From NCBI GenBank assembly GCA_021768245.1, contig JAETNO010000004.1, forward strand, positions 246,122 to 310,121: 64,000 bases of DNA. Direction: 5' to 3'. Source of the stretch: Bacteroidaceae bacterium. Its GTDB lineage: Bacteria > Bacteroidota > Bacteroidia > Bacteroidales > Muribaculaceae. Shown here in pieces: positions 36,757-45,222 of the stretch. The notes under the pieces were generated by a model that saw nothing but the letters and a program-made list of their open reading frames with translations, was not told the DNA's origin and ran no database searches. The first letter of the stretch is position 1. Each line of letters begins with the position of its first letter. A program made the position numbers and the translations under genes.

Positions 36757-37067
36757 GGACAAAGCGATTGTCCTCCCAAAACGGCAGACTCTCGCCAAGC
36801 GCCGTCCCCCCTCTTCAAAACCGCGACAACGCGCTTCATCAAACCTGACACAATTCACAAAACGATATTATAAAAAACATTTCTAACATCCTAACATTCA
36901 TTTACAAGCTATTTACAATCATTCGGAGCCACATTTGAAATCTCTGATACCGACGACGGATTAACAGCCGGCCATATCAGGAATCGTTTTTTCAATATAT
37001 GTGTTTTTACAAGATTGTAGATTAGAGAGGGGGACAGGCCGTGAGGCTCATCCCCCTTATCTATTTT
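36757..37067 (+). ncRNA. Candidate structured small RNA (unidentified)
   Basis: In the 680-bp gap between the DUF6242-like gene and dnaG, a putative promoter is followed at once by a perfect hairpin GGACAA-AGCGA-TTGTCC (36757-36773) and a second with ACGGC/GCCGT arms. The segment ends in a strong stem: GGGGGA (37029-37034) with TCCCCC (37051-37056), enclosing GGCC-GTGA-GGCT. The GTGA loop is a GNRA tetraloop only on the plus strand. A T-rich stretch TTATCTATTTT follows, as at a terminator. No open frame of note is present. It does not show the signatures of SRP RNA, tmRNA or RNase P RNA. A 6S-type RNA was not excluded. Confidence 0.4.
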
Positions 37068-37121
37068 GCGGTTCAAAATCCCCACGCCGCAGTTCTGTAT
37101 TCAACTATACGGCACTCCAAG

Positions 37122-39317
37122 TCACTTTCTCGGAGCTATGACCCTGTCCCCTATAAGCTTGGCAAGGGCTGACCGGGAATTTTCAAGTTCCTGTATCTGC
37201 CTCATCAATGGAAGAGCACGGTCATAATCATCAGCGAAGGCGGCAAGCTCCTCTTTTGTATCGGAAATGCGCGTCCAGATGATGGCATCCTTAAGTTCAT
37301 GCAGAGCGCGCGGCACAAGCTCACCCAGCTGGTCCTGTTCACTGTCGACCTTGGCATATTTCGTATGCACCTTGCTCAATATATGTTTCTCCACCACCAT
37401 CTCCGTGGCGAGATTGCGCACGCTGTCGTCGGGCGACGAGCACATCAGCCTCGAGAGATAGGCCGAGGAAAAGACCTCTATGCCCTTGGCATAGTTACGG
37501 TCCACTGTCTCGCGGAGCGTTCTCTCCATTGCCGAAATGCTACCAACGTCAGTGGCCTTACCCCGTATCTCCTCGACACCGGCGGCGAATTCCGCGGCCC
37601 GCCTCTCCTCAAGCTGCGCCTTACAGCGAGCAAGGTCTTCATCCCATGTGCCACTGCTGAGGCTCAGGGCCTCGTCGAGAAAATGGCTTAAATCCGCGTT
37701 CACGAAATGGATATCATCTGCGGCGAGGTCTGCTTCTATATATTCAAGCACTGTCATTGGCACCACATTCCCATTCTCGTCTATGCCGTCGGCAAAGGCA
37801 TAATTGCCATATTTCGCCACCAAACGCGCGAGAGCCATCTCATAGGTGCGGAGAAACTTGACATGCCCGGGGTCATTGCCCGATGATGCCTTCTCTGGAG
37901 AGGACGGAACAGCCGTGGCGGCCGTGGCGGCGTCACCGCCACCCGGCCCATCCGGAATGGCTGTCAGCGACTCCTCACGCTGGCGGTCCTCACGGGATTT
38001 CAGGCGGTATTCATTATAATATTTCCCTATTTCACGCCTTAGCACATCCTCGTCCATGAAAAGCAGACGCGAGCACTCCTGCGCATATACGCTCCTCGTA
38101 ATTTCGTCGGGAATCAGTGCGATGGTCCTCACAACCCGCGTGATAACCTTGGCACGCTTCGTCGGGTCATTTTCGGCATCCGCCATCAGGATTTTCGCCA
38201 TAAAACTTATGAAATCCGTCTCATTATCGCGGATATACTCCTCCACTTCCGTAGAGCTGTGCTTCTGGGCGAACGAGTCAGGGTCCTCACCCTCCGGCAG
38301 CAGGAGCACTTTGATATCCATCCCGTCCTGGAGGAGAAGTTCGATTCCTCGCAGCGAGGCCTTTATGCCGGCGGCGTCACTGTCGTAGATGAGCGTCACA
38401 TTGGAAGTGAAGCGCTTTATCAGCCTCACCTGCTCCACCGTCAGGGCCGTACCCGACGAGGCGACCACATTGCACACCCCGGCCTGATGCATGGATATGA
38501 CATCCATGTAGCCTTCCACGAGTATGCACTTCTGCGCTTTCGATATCGCCTGCTTGGCCTGGAAAAGGCCGTAGAGCTCCCTGCGCTTGAGGTATATCTC
38601 CGATTCAGGCGAATTGACATATTTGGCAATCTTCTTTTCCTGGCTCAAAGTGCGGCCGCCGAAAGCGACCACCTTGCCCGAGAGTGTGAATATCGGGTAA
38701 ATCACACGTCCACGGAAGCGGTCATAGACCTTCCCGTCCTCTGTCCTGGTGCAGAGCCCTGTCGAGAATAGATACTCCTCGCTATATCCGCGCTGAAGGG
38801 CGGTGGTATATAGAGCGTCGCGGGAATCGAGCGCATAGCCGAGATGGAAGCGCTCTATCATAGCCTCGCTTATGCCACGATAGCGAAAATACGACAGCCC
38901 TATGTCGCGCCCGTCGGCTGTGTCCTTGAGATTCTTCTCAAAATAGCGCATCGCGAAATCGTTGAGAGCCATCATGTTCTCACGGTCACCCTCCGCCTTG
39001 CGCTCGGCGTCGGTCATTTCATGCTCCTCGATTTCGATGTTATATTTCCTGGCGAGATAGCGCAAGGCTTCGTTAAACGACAGCTGCTCCAGCTTCATGA
39101 TGAAGCTGACCGGGCTTCCGCCCTCCCCGCAGCTGAAGCATTTGCACATTCCCTTGGCCTTCGACACATAGAACGAAGGCGAACGATCGTTATGGAAAGG
39201 GCACAGCCCTACATAATTGGCCCCGCGACGTTTAAGGGTCACGAAGTCACTCACCACTTCCACTATGTCGGCGGCATCGAGTATACGCTGGACTGTCGCA
39301 TTGTCGATTTTCTTCAT
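37122..39317 (-). CDS. dnaG: DNA primase
   Basis: 731 residues. The N-terminal zinc-ribbon reads CPFHNDRSPSFYVSKAKGMC and CFSCG (Cys/His/Cys/Cys). The catalytic core has ALRYLARKYNIEIEE, FHLGYALDS, FRGRVIYPIFTLSGKVVAFGGR and the TOPRIM motifs LVEGYMDVISMHQAG and IYDSDAAGIKASLRG. A linker of low complexity (about 445-485, Gly/Ala/Ser/Pro) precedes the C-terminal helicase-binding domain. It makes RNA primers at the replication fork. It is divergent from thrS across a 102-bp gap. Confidence 0.96.
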   Translation of the reverse strand: MKKIDNATVQRILDAADIVEVVSDFVTLKRRGANYVGLCPFHNDRSPSFYVSKAKGMCKCFSCGEGGSPVSFIMKLEQLSFNEALRYLARKYNIEIEEHEMTDAERKAEGDRENMMALNDFAMRYFEKNLKDTADGRDIGLSYFRYRGISEAMIERFHLGYALDSRDALYTTALQRGYSEEYLFSTGLCTRTEDGKVYDRFRGRVIYPIFTLSGKVVAFGGRTLSQEKKIAKYVNSPESEIYLKRRELYGLFQAKQAISKAQKCILVEGYMDVISMHQAGVCNVVASSGTALTVEQVRLIKRFTSNVTLIYDSDAAGIKASLRGIELLLQDGMDIKVLLLPEGEDPDSFAQKHSSTEVEEYIRDNETDFISFMAKILMADAENDPTKRAKVITRVVRTIALIPDEITRSVYAQECSRLLFMDEDVLRREIGKYYNEYRLKSREDRQREESLTAIPDGPGGGDAATAATAVPSSPEKASSGNDPGHVKFLRTYEMALARLVAKYGNYAFADGIDENGNVVPMTVLEYIEADLAADDIHFVNADLSHFLDEALSLSSGTWDEDLARCKAQLEERRAAEFAAGVEEIRGKATDVGSISAMERTLRETVDRNYAKGIEVFSSAYLSRLMCSSPDDSVRNLATEMVVEKHILSKVHTKYAKVDSEQDQLGELVPRALHELKDAIIWTRISDTKEELAAFADDYDRALPLMRQIQELENSRSALAKLIGDRVIAPRK

Positions 39318-39325
39318 CTCGCCTG

Positions 39326-39333
39326 CAAAATTA
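39326..39333 (-). promoter_or_regulatory. Putative dnaG promoter -7 box
   Basis: Minus-strand TAATTTTG only eight bases upstream of the dnaG ATG, which would give an almost leaderless message. Confidence 0.35.
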
Positions 39334-39355
39334 CTATTTTATGCGGAATTTTTCG

Positions 39356-39363
39356 TATATTTG
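39356..39363 (+). promoter_or_regulatory. Putative promoter -7 box of the thrS-infC-rpmI-rplT operon
   Basis: TATATTTG followed by C, 56 bp before the thrS ATG, matches TAnnTTTG. A clear -33 TTTG is not seen. Confidence 0.5.
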
Positions 39364-39419
39364 CAGGCTGAAAACCAAACGGGAGTCGTCCGTATGACTC
39401 CTTAAAACAAACATCACTA

Positions 39420-41363
39420 ATGGCAAACATTAACATCACTTTCCCTGACGGCAGCGTCAAGCAGTTTGAAAGCGGAGTCACACCCCTTCAAATCGCAGAA
39501 TCCCTGTCGTCGCAGCTCGCCCGCGACATCCTTGCCGCATCCGTCAACGATAAGGAATGGGACATCTCCCGCCCCATAACCGAAGACGCCACAATCCGCC
39601 TCTTCAAATGGGAGGACCCCGAAGGCAAACACGCCTTCTGGCACTCCTCGGCCCACTTACTCGCCGAAGCCCTCCAGGAATTGTTCCCCGGAGTGAAATT
39701 CGGCATAGGCCCAGCCATTGAAAACGGATTCTACTACGATATCGACCCGGGCGACAACACCATAACCTCAGCCGACTTCCCCCGTATCGAGAAAAAAATG
39801 CTCGAACTCGCCCAGCAGAAGCAGCCCATCGTGCGCGCCGACATATCCAAGGCCGACGCCCTGAAGCTGTTCGGCGACCGTGGCGAACAGTACAAATGCG
39901 AGCTCATCAGCGAACTTGAAGACGGCCATATCACAACCTACACACAAGGTTCATTCACCGACCTCTGCCGAGGCCCGCACATCGCCACCACTGCCCCGAT
40001 AAAGGCAGTGAAAGTCACCTCGCTCGCTGGAGCCTACTGGCGCGGCGACGAGAAGCGCAACCAGCTCGTCAGAGTCTACGGCATCACCTTCCCGAAGAAA
40101 AAGATGCTCGACGAATACCTTGTGTTGCTTGAAGAAGCCAAGAAACGCGACCACCGCAAACTCGGCAAAGAGATGGAACTCTTCGCCTTCTCCCAGAACG
40201 TAGGCGCCGGTCTTCCCCTCTGGCTCCCCAAAGGCACAGCCCTGCGCGACCGCCTCGAGCAGTTCCTCCGTAAGATTCAGAAACAATACGGCTACCAGCA
40301 GGTAATCACCCCCCATATCGGCAACAAGAACCTCTATGTGACCTCCGGCCACTATGCCAAATACGGCAAGGATTCATTCCAGCCCATCCACACGCCCGAA
40401 GAAGGCGAGGAATACCTGCTTAAGCCAATGAACTGCCCCCACCACTGCGAGATTTTCCGCGCCCTGCCACGCAGCTACCGCGACCTGCCATTGCGCCTAG
40501 CAGAGTTCGGCACCGTCTACCGCTACGAGCAGAGCGGCGAGCTCCACGGACTCACCCGAGTGCGCGGATTCACGCAGGACGACGCCCACATCTACTGCGC
40601 CCCCGATCAGATAAAGGGTGAATTCCTCAAGGTGATGGACATCATCTTCTACATCTTCAAGGCTCTGAAATTCGACAATTTCGAAGCTCAGATTTCACTC
40701 CGCGACCCCAACCATAAGGAAAAATATATCGGTTCAGACGAAAACTGGCATCTCGCCGAGCAGGCCATCATCGACGCCTGCGCAGAAAAGGGTCTTAAAG
40801 CCCGTACCGAACTCGGAGAAGCCGCCTTCTACGGGCCCAAGCTCGACTTCATGGTCAAGGACGCACTCGGACGCAAATGGCAGCTCGGCACAATCCAGGT
40901 CGACTACAACCTCCCCGAGCGCTTCCAGCTCGAATACACCGGCTCTGACAATCAGAAACACCGCCCCGTAATGATTCACCGCGCCCCCTTCGGCTCGATG
41001 GAACGCTTCGTGGCAGTCCTCCTCGAGCACACCGCCGGCCGCTTCCCCCTCTGGCTCGCTCCCGAGCAGGCCGTGGTGCTTCCGATTTCCGAGAAGTTCA
41101 ACGACTATGCCTACGAGGTTGCCAGCCAGCTCAACGCACTCGACATCCGCGCCCATGTCGACGACAGAAATGAAAAAATCGGTAAAAAAATTCGCGACAA
41201 CGAACTTAAGAGAATACCCTATATGCTCATTGTCGGTGAAAAAGAAGCTGAAAATGGTGAAATTTCTGTAAGAAAACAGGGCGAAGGTGATAAAGGTTCG
41301 ATGAAAATTGCTACCTTTGCAGCCGAATTGACACGCGAAGTCAACGAAATGATTAATCAATAA
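39420..41363 (+). CDS. thrS: Threonyl-tRNA synthetase
   Basis: 647 residues, usual length. Domains in order: TGS (about 1-60, NINITFPDGSVKQFESGVT), editing domain N2 with HSSAHLLAEAL and a Cys later in FTDLCRGPHI, class II core with motif 1 and the zinc Cys in MNCPHHCEIF, motif 2 YRYEQSGELHGLTRVRGFTQDDAH, and motif 3 HRAPFGSMERFVAVLLEH. The anticodon domain follows (PEQAVVLPISEKFNDYA). It charges tRNA-Thr. It leads the conserved operon thrS-infC-rpmI-rplT, with 8 bp to infC. Confidence 0.97.
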   Translation: MANINITFPDGSVKQFESGVTPLQIAESLSSQLARDILAASVNDKEWDISRPITEDATIRLFKWEDPEGKHAFWHSSAHLLAEALQELFPGVKFGIGPAIENGFYYDIDPGDNTITSADFPRIEKKMLELAQQKQPIVRADISKADALKLFGDRGEQYKCELISELEDGHITTYTQGSFTDLCRGPHIATTAPIKAVKVTSLAGAYWRGDEKRNQLVRVYGITFPKKKMLDEYLVLLEEAKKRDHRKLGKEMELFAFSQNVGAGLPLWLPKGTALRDRLEQFLRKIQKQYGYQQVITPHIGNKNLYVTSGHYAKYGKDSFQPIHTPEEGEEYLLKPMNCPHHCEIFRALPRSYRDLPLRLAEFGTVYRYEQSGELHGLTRVRGFTQDDAHIYCAPDQIKGEFLKVMDIIFYIFKALKFDNFEAQISLRDPNHKEKYIGSDENWHLAEQAIIDACAEKGLKARTELGEAAFYGPKLDFMVKDALGRKWQLGTIQVDYNLPERFQLEYTGSDNQKHRPVMIHRAPFGSMERFVAVLLEHTAGRFPLWLAPEQAVVLPISEKFNDYAYEVASQLNALDIRAHVDDRNEKIGKKIRDNELKRIPYMLIVGEKEAENGEISVRKQGEGDKGSMKIATFAAELTREVNEMINQ

Positions 41364-41371
41364 ATCCCTGA

Positions 41372-41956
41372 ATGGAGAAAAAACCCTTCACTCCGCGCCC
41401 TCCGCGCCCCAATAACGGCCCACGACGCCCTTTCAACAACGCCAAAAAAGAAGAGCCCTACGCCATCAACGAACACATCCGTGCACGTGAAGTGCGACTC
41501 GTAGGCGATAATGTCGAAAACGGCGTCTTCCCCACTCAGGAAGCTTTGAAAATCGCCGACGGACTCGGACTCGACCTCATCGAGATTTCCCCGACCGCCC
41601 AGCCCCCTGTCTGTCGCGTGCTTGACTATCAGAAGTTCCTCTACCAGCAGAAAAAGCGTCAGAAGGAGCAGAAAGCCAAGGCTACCAAAGTTGTTGTCAA
41701 GGAAATCCGTTTCGGACCCCAGACCGATGACCACGACTACAACTTCAAGCTCAAGCATGCAATCGGCTTCCTTCAGGAAGGCGCAAAAGTAAAGGCTTAC
41801 GTCTTCTTCAAAGGCCGCTCAATCCTCTTCAAGGAACAAGGCGAGGTGCTCCTGCTCCGTTTCGCCAACGACCTTGAGGAATACGGAAAGGTCGACCAGA
41901 TGCCAGTGCTCGAAGGCAAACGCATGATTATCATGCTGAGCCCGAAGAAGAAATAA
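41372..41956 (+). CDS. infC: Translation initiation factor IF-3
   Basis: 194 residues from an ATG. A basic Pro/Arg/Asn extension (MEKKPFTPRPPRPNNGPRR) precedes the IF-3 N-domain (YAINEHIRAREVRLVGDN), the lysine-rich linker (KFLYQQKKRQKEQKAKA) and the C-domain (KEIRFGPQTDDHDYNFKLKH). It binds the 30S subunit and checks the start codon. ATG, rather than the rare AUU start of enteric infC, means that the classical autoregulation by start codon is not expected. Confidence 0.97.
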   Translation: MEKKPFTPRPPRPNNGPRRPFNNAKKEEPYAINEHIRAREVRLVGDNVENGVFPTQEALKIADGLGLDLIEISPTAQPPVCRVLDYQKFLYQQKKRQKEQKAKATKVVVKEIRFGPQTDDHDYNFKLKHAIGFLQEGAKVKAYVFFKGRSILFKEQGEVLLLRFANDLEEYGKVDQMPVLEGKRMIIMLSPKKK

Positions 41957-42077
41957 AACCCTCTGCCAAGAGATAGCCGCAGTAAGCCTCAAAAGCCCTG
42001 CGCCTACCATATGGGTCAAATCCGCAACGCGGACCAAGCCCGCAAGAATTAAAATCATTATTTAACAATCACAACAA

Positions 42078-42275
42078 ATGCCAAAGATTAAGACTAATTC
42101 CGGTGCCAAAAAGAGGTTCGCCCTTACCGGATCAGGAAAGATCAAGAGAAAACACGCTTACAAGAGCCACATCTTGACCAAAAAGACTAAGAAGCAGAAG
42201 CGCAACCTAACCCACTTCGGTCTCGTTTCGCACGCTGACTCATCAAGCGTCAAGGAGCTCCTCGCCATAAAGTAA
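42078..42275 (+). CDS. rpmI: 50S ribosomal protein L35
   Basis: 65 residues, very basic: MPKIKTNSGAKKRFALTGSG followed by KIKRKHAYKSHILTKKTKKQ. Normal L35 length. It lies 121 bp after infC and 124 bp before rplT. The upstream gap has small GC hairpins (TCCGC-AAC-GCGGA, about 42018-42030) in the place where E. coli mRNA is bound by L20. Confidence 0.97.
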   Translation: MPKIKTNSGAKKRFALTGSGKIKRKHAYKSHILTKKTKKQKRNLTHFGLVSHADSSSVKELLAIK

Positions 42276-42326
42276 GGAAGTTTTCACTATCTTAAAAATC
42301 GTGATTTCTAATTCAATTATCTAACC

Positions 42327-42382
42327 GAACGGTCAGCCACCTAAAAAATGAATCTAAGTGCATTGACGTGCCGCTGACGTTC
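42327..42382 (+). promoter_or_regulatory. Long-range stem in the rpmI-rplT leader (possible L20 autoregulation)
   Basis: GAACGGTCAGC (42327-42337) pairs with GCTGACGTTC (42373-42382), a 10-bp stem with one bulged G, ending 17 nt before the rplT start. In other bacteria L20 represses its own operon by binding leader RNA, so this is a reasonable but untested candidate. Confidence 0.35.
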
Positions 42383-42399
42383 ACAATCCATTTTTCAAA

Positions 42400-42750
42400 A
42401 TGCCAAGATCAGTAAATCATGTAGCTTCAAGAGCTCGCCGCAAAAAAATCCTTAAACTTACCCGTGGTTACTTCGGCTGTCGCCGCAACGTATGGACAGT
42501 AGCGAAGAACACCTGGGAAAAGGGTCTCACCTACGCCTACCGCGACCGCAAGGACAAGAAGCGTAACTTCCGTGCCCTCTGGATTCAGCGTATCAACGCC
42601 GCAGCCCGTCTTGAAGACCTTTCTTACTCAAAGCTCATGGGCCTCATCCACAAAGCAGGCATCGAAATCAACCGCAAAGTCCTCGCTGACCTCGCGCTCA
42701 ACAATCCTGCCGCTTTCAAGGCCATCGTTGACAAAGTGAAGAACGCATAA
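42400..42750 (+). CDS. rplT: 50S ribosomal protein L20
   Basis: 116 residues: MPRSVNHVASRARRKKILKL, TRGYFGCRRNVWTVAKN, RDRKDKKRNFRALWIQRINA and the globular C-terminal half (YSKLMGLIHKAGIEINRKVL). Standard L20. It is the last gene of the operon and is followed by a strong terminator at 42785-42826. Confidence 0.97.
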   Translation: MPRSVNHVASRARRKKILKLTRGYFGCRRNVWTVAKNTWEKGLTYAYRDRKDKKRNFRALWIQRINAAARLEDLSYSKLMGLIHKAGIEINRKVLADLALNNPAAFKAIVDKVKNA

Positions 42751-42784
42751 GCGTCCTCCCGCTTTTCAATCTTGAACCCACACC

Positions 42785-42826
42785 AAGGGCCTTCCCGAAA
42801 ATCTTCAAGGGGAGGCCCTTGATTTT
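42785..42826 (+). terminator. Rho-independent terminator after rplT
   Basis: AAGGGCCTTCCC (42785-42796) pairs over 12 bp with GGGGAGGCCCTT (42809-42820), with one G-T pair, then GATTTTAT. It ends the thrS operon just before the next gene. Confidence 0.85.
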
Positions 42827-42831
42827 ATAGC

Positions 42832-44187
42832 ATGAATGCCGTGACGCGCTCATGCGCGTACAAATCCGAAATCAATCCAAACACTTTCTTAACCCCAACC
42901 AAAGTGGATAACAAGAAATACTCACCAGCCACCCTTTGCGTGCAGGCCGGCTGGATCCCTACAAAAGGACAGCCCCGTGTGCTCCCGATTATCCAGAGCA
43001 CGACATTCAAATATGACACATCCGAGCAGATGGCCAGGCTGTTCGACCTCGAGGACTCAGGCTATTTCTATTCCCGTCTCCAGAATCCGACCGTTGACGC
43101 CGTAGCGGCCAAAATCGCGGCTCTCGAAGGGGGCGTGGCGGCAATTCTCACATCTTCCGGTCAGGCCGCGAATTTCTATGCCGTTTTCAACATCTGTGAA
43201 GCCGGTGACCATATAGTCTCCTCTTCAAATATCTATGGCGGCACCTACAACCTTTTCGGAGTAACGCTCAAAAAACTTGGCATCGACTGCACCTTCATCG
43301 ACCCGAACGCCTCCGACGAGGAGATTCAGGCCGCGTTCCGTCCCAATACCAAAGTGCTCTTCGGCGAGATTATCTCCAATCCCGGAGGAGAAGTCCTCGA
43401 CATCGAGCGTTTCGCCGGAATAGCCCATGCCAACGGCGTTCCCCTGATAGTCGACAACACTTTCCCAACCCCAATCAACTGCCGTCCCTTCGAATGGGGC
43501 GCTGACATAGTGACACACTCCACAACCAAATACATGGACGGGCATGCAGTCAGCGTGGGCGGAGCTATCGTCGACAGCGGAAATTTCGACTGGGAAGCAC
43601 ACGCCGAAAAATTCCCCGGCCTTACCACTCCCGACGAGTCATACCATGGCCTCACCTACAGCAAGGCTTTCGGCAAGGGAGCATATATAACAAAGGCTGT
43701 AGCCCAGCTCATGCGTGACCTCGGCTCGATGATGTCGCCTCAAAACGCCTTCCTTCTCAACCTCGGCCTTGAGACACTACATCTCCGCATGCCCCGCCAC
43801 TGCGAAAATGCCATGACAGTGGCAAAATGGCTCGAAGCCAATCCGAAAGTGAAGTGGGTGAACTATTGCGGACTCGAAAACAACAAATATCATTCGCTGG
43901 CTGAAAAATATATGCCCGACGGTTCCTGCGGTGTGATAGCCTTCGGCCTCGACGGAAGCCGTGAGGATGCAATAGCCTTCATGGACCGTCTAAAATTCAT
44001 CGCTATTGTCACCCATGTCGCCGACGCGCGCACCTGTGTGCTCCACCCCGCGAGTCATACCCACCGTCAGCTTTCCGATGAGCAGCTCCGTGAAGCGGGA
44101 GTGGCCCCCGACCTCATCCGCCTCTCCGTAGGTATCGAGGATGTCTCCGACATAATAGCCGACCTCTCCCAGGCACTCTCGGAATAA
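42832..44187 (+). CDS. O-acetylhomoserine aminocarboxypropyltransferase/cysteine synthase-like PLP enzyme
   Basis: 451 residues from the ATG at 42832. Related proteins start near YSPATLCVQAGW, so a GTG at 42904 (25th codon) is a serious alternative start. Cys/Met-metabolism PLP family marks: TTFKYDTSEQMARLFDLEDSG, GYFYSRLQNPTVDA, ALEGGVAAILTSSGQAANF, VDNTFPTPINCRPFEWGADI, and the Schiff-base lysine in HSTTKYMDGHAVSVGG. It probably makes homocysteine or methionine precursors from O-acetylhomoserine and sulfide (MetY-type). It starts just behind the rplT terminator. No SAM riboswitch is apparent in the 80-bp gap. Confidence 0.88.
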   Translation: MNAVTRSCAYKSEINPNTFLTPTKVDNKKYSPATLCVQAGWIPTKGQPRVLPIIQSTTFKYDTSEQMARLFDLEDSGYFYSRLQNPTVDAVAAKIAALEGGVAAILTSSGQAANFYAVFNICEAGDHIVSSSNIYGGTYNLFGVTLKKLGIDCTFIDPNASDEEIQAAFRPNTKVLFGEIISNPGGEVLDIERFAGIAHANGVPLIVDNTFPTPINCRPFEWGADIVTHSTTKYMDGHAVSVGGAIVDSGNFDWEAHAEKFPGLTTPDESYHGLTYSKAFGKGAYITKAVAQLMRDLGSMMSPQNAFLLNLGLETLHLRMPRHCENAMTVAKWLEANPKVKWVNYCGLENNKYHSLAEKYMPDGSCGVIAFGLDGSREDAIAFMDRLKFIAIVTHVADARTCVLHPASHTHRQLSDEQLREAGVAPDLIRLSVGIEDVSDIIADLSQALSE

Positions 44188-44188
44188 A

Positions 44189-44965
44189 TCAATCAAGAGT
44201 CTGGAGACCGCCACCGTTGACAAAGAGGGTCTGCCCGCTAATCCACTCGGAAACAGGAGCCGAGAAATAGAGTATGGCGCCGGCGATGTCGCTGACCTCG
44301 CCGAGACGCTTCAACGGAGTGTGTTTCAACATCCGCTCCTCCATTTCAGGCGTCAGCACCGATGCGAAAGCATGCGTGCGTGTGGCCCCCGGGCCTACAT
44401 TATTTATTCTTATGCCAAACGGGCCGAAATCATAGGCCAAGTTGGCGGTCAGATGGTTGAGAGCGGCTTTCGACGATGCATAGACACCCATATTAGCCTC
44501 CTTGTTGAGACTGCTCGTCGAAGTGATGTTTATGATGCTCCCATAGCCTGACTTCGCCATATGCGGAACCGCAAGCTGGCAGAGACGCCAGGGTGCGAAA
44601 ACGTTTATGCTGTAGATTCTCTCGAGATATCCACGGTCAATCTTGAATGGGTTCTCCCGGCCTCCGCCTCCGAGCCCTACATTGTTGACCAGAATGTTTA
44701 TAGTGCCGAAAGTGTCGACCGTCTTCTCTATAAGGGTCACCAGGTCACCGTCGTCGAGCACATTGCATGCCATCGCCGAGGCATTTCCACCCTCGGCGGT
44801 GATGGCATCGGCCACAGCCTGCGCCTTTTCAAGTGAAAGGTCACTGACCATTACGGAGGCTCCGGCGCGGGCGAGTATCATGCAGGCCCCTTTGCCTATG
44901 CCATCGCCACCGCCGGTGACAACCGCGACCTTACCGCTGAGGTCAAAAAGACTGTCTATCTTCAT
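44189..44965 (-). CDS. Short-chain dehydrogenase, resembling 7-alpha-hydroxysteroid dehydrogenase (HdhA)
   Basis: 258 residues. Rossmann start KVAVVTGGGDGIGKGACMIL, NNVG motif (ILVNNVGLGGGG), catalytic Ser in NITSTSS and YASSK thirteen residues on. The C-terminal part HTPLKRLGEVSDIAGAILYF and the ending WISGQTLFVNGGGLQTLD match, from memory, the E. coli bile-acid enzyme HdhA, which ends in a closely similar SGGGVQ-type tail, much better than a FabG. A gut organism could use it to oxidise the 7-alpha hydroxyl of bile acids. The family is certain; the substrate is inferred. It converges with the MetY-like gene (1-bp gap), and its upstream side lies 92 bp from MITE copy 2. Confidence 0.8.
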   Translation of the reverse strand: MKIDSLFDLSGKVAVVTGGGDGIGKGACMILARAGASVMVSDLSLEKAQAVADAITAEGGNASAMACNVLDDGDLVTLIEKTVDTFGTINILVNNVGLGGGGRENPFKIDRGYLERIYSINVFAPWRLCQLAVPHMAKSGYGSIINITSTSSLNKEANMGVYASSKAALNHLTANLAYDFGPFGIRINNVGPGATRTHAFASVLTPEMEERMLKHTPLKRLGEVSDIAGAILYFSAPVSEWISGQTLFVNGGGLQTLD

Positions 44966-45056
44966 AACTGCTATTATTTTAGGAGGAATTGTTTGGATTT
45001 AAATCATTTTAAATAAAAAACATCCCCCATGCGGCCATGGTTTATAATCGGACTCA

Positions 45057-45222
45057 GAGATTGTCTAAATTTTATAATTATTTTATCATGAGATTCTTAA
45101 ATCAAGTTTCCGGCCATCTTTAAATGTCCTATCGGCTGATTTTGCCAAGCCTCATCGGTCATAATGCCCGCATTATTCCCTCTTCAACTTGCAAAATCAT
45201 CTCGATAATCCATTTAAATCTG
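45057..45222. mobile_element. MITE-like element, second copy, one end missing
   Basis: The plus strand from 45057 reads GAGATTGTCTAAATTTTATA, the same terminal repeat as the element at 21416-21556, and homology then runs in inverted orientation through the segments complementary to GATGGCCGGAAA and CAAAATCAGCCGA to CAGATTTAAATGG. This copy has 50 internal bases absent from the other. Homology stops at 45222, 25 bases short of the expected second terminus. Flank TCA at 45054-45056 fits a TNA target site. The missing end is where the outer-membrane protein gene joins. Confidence 0.8.

Noticed and set aside
36757..37067. Assignment of the candidate RNA as SRP RNA, tmRNA or RNase P RNA
   Set aside because: Their diagnostic conserved sequences are absent; it is reported only as an unidentified candidate.
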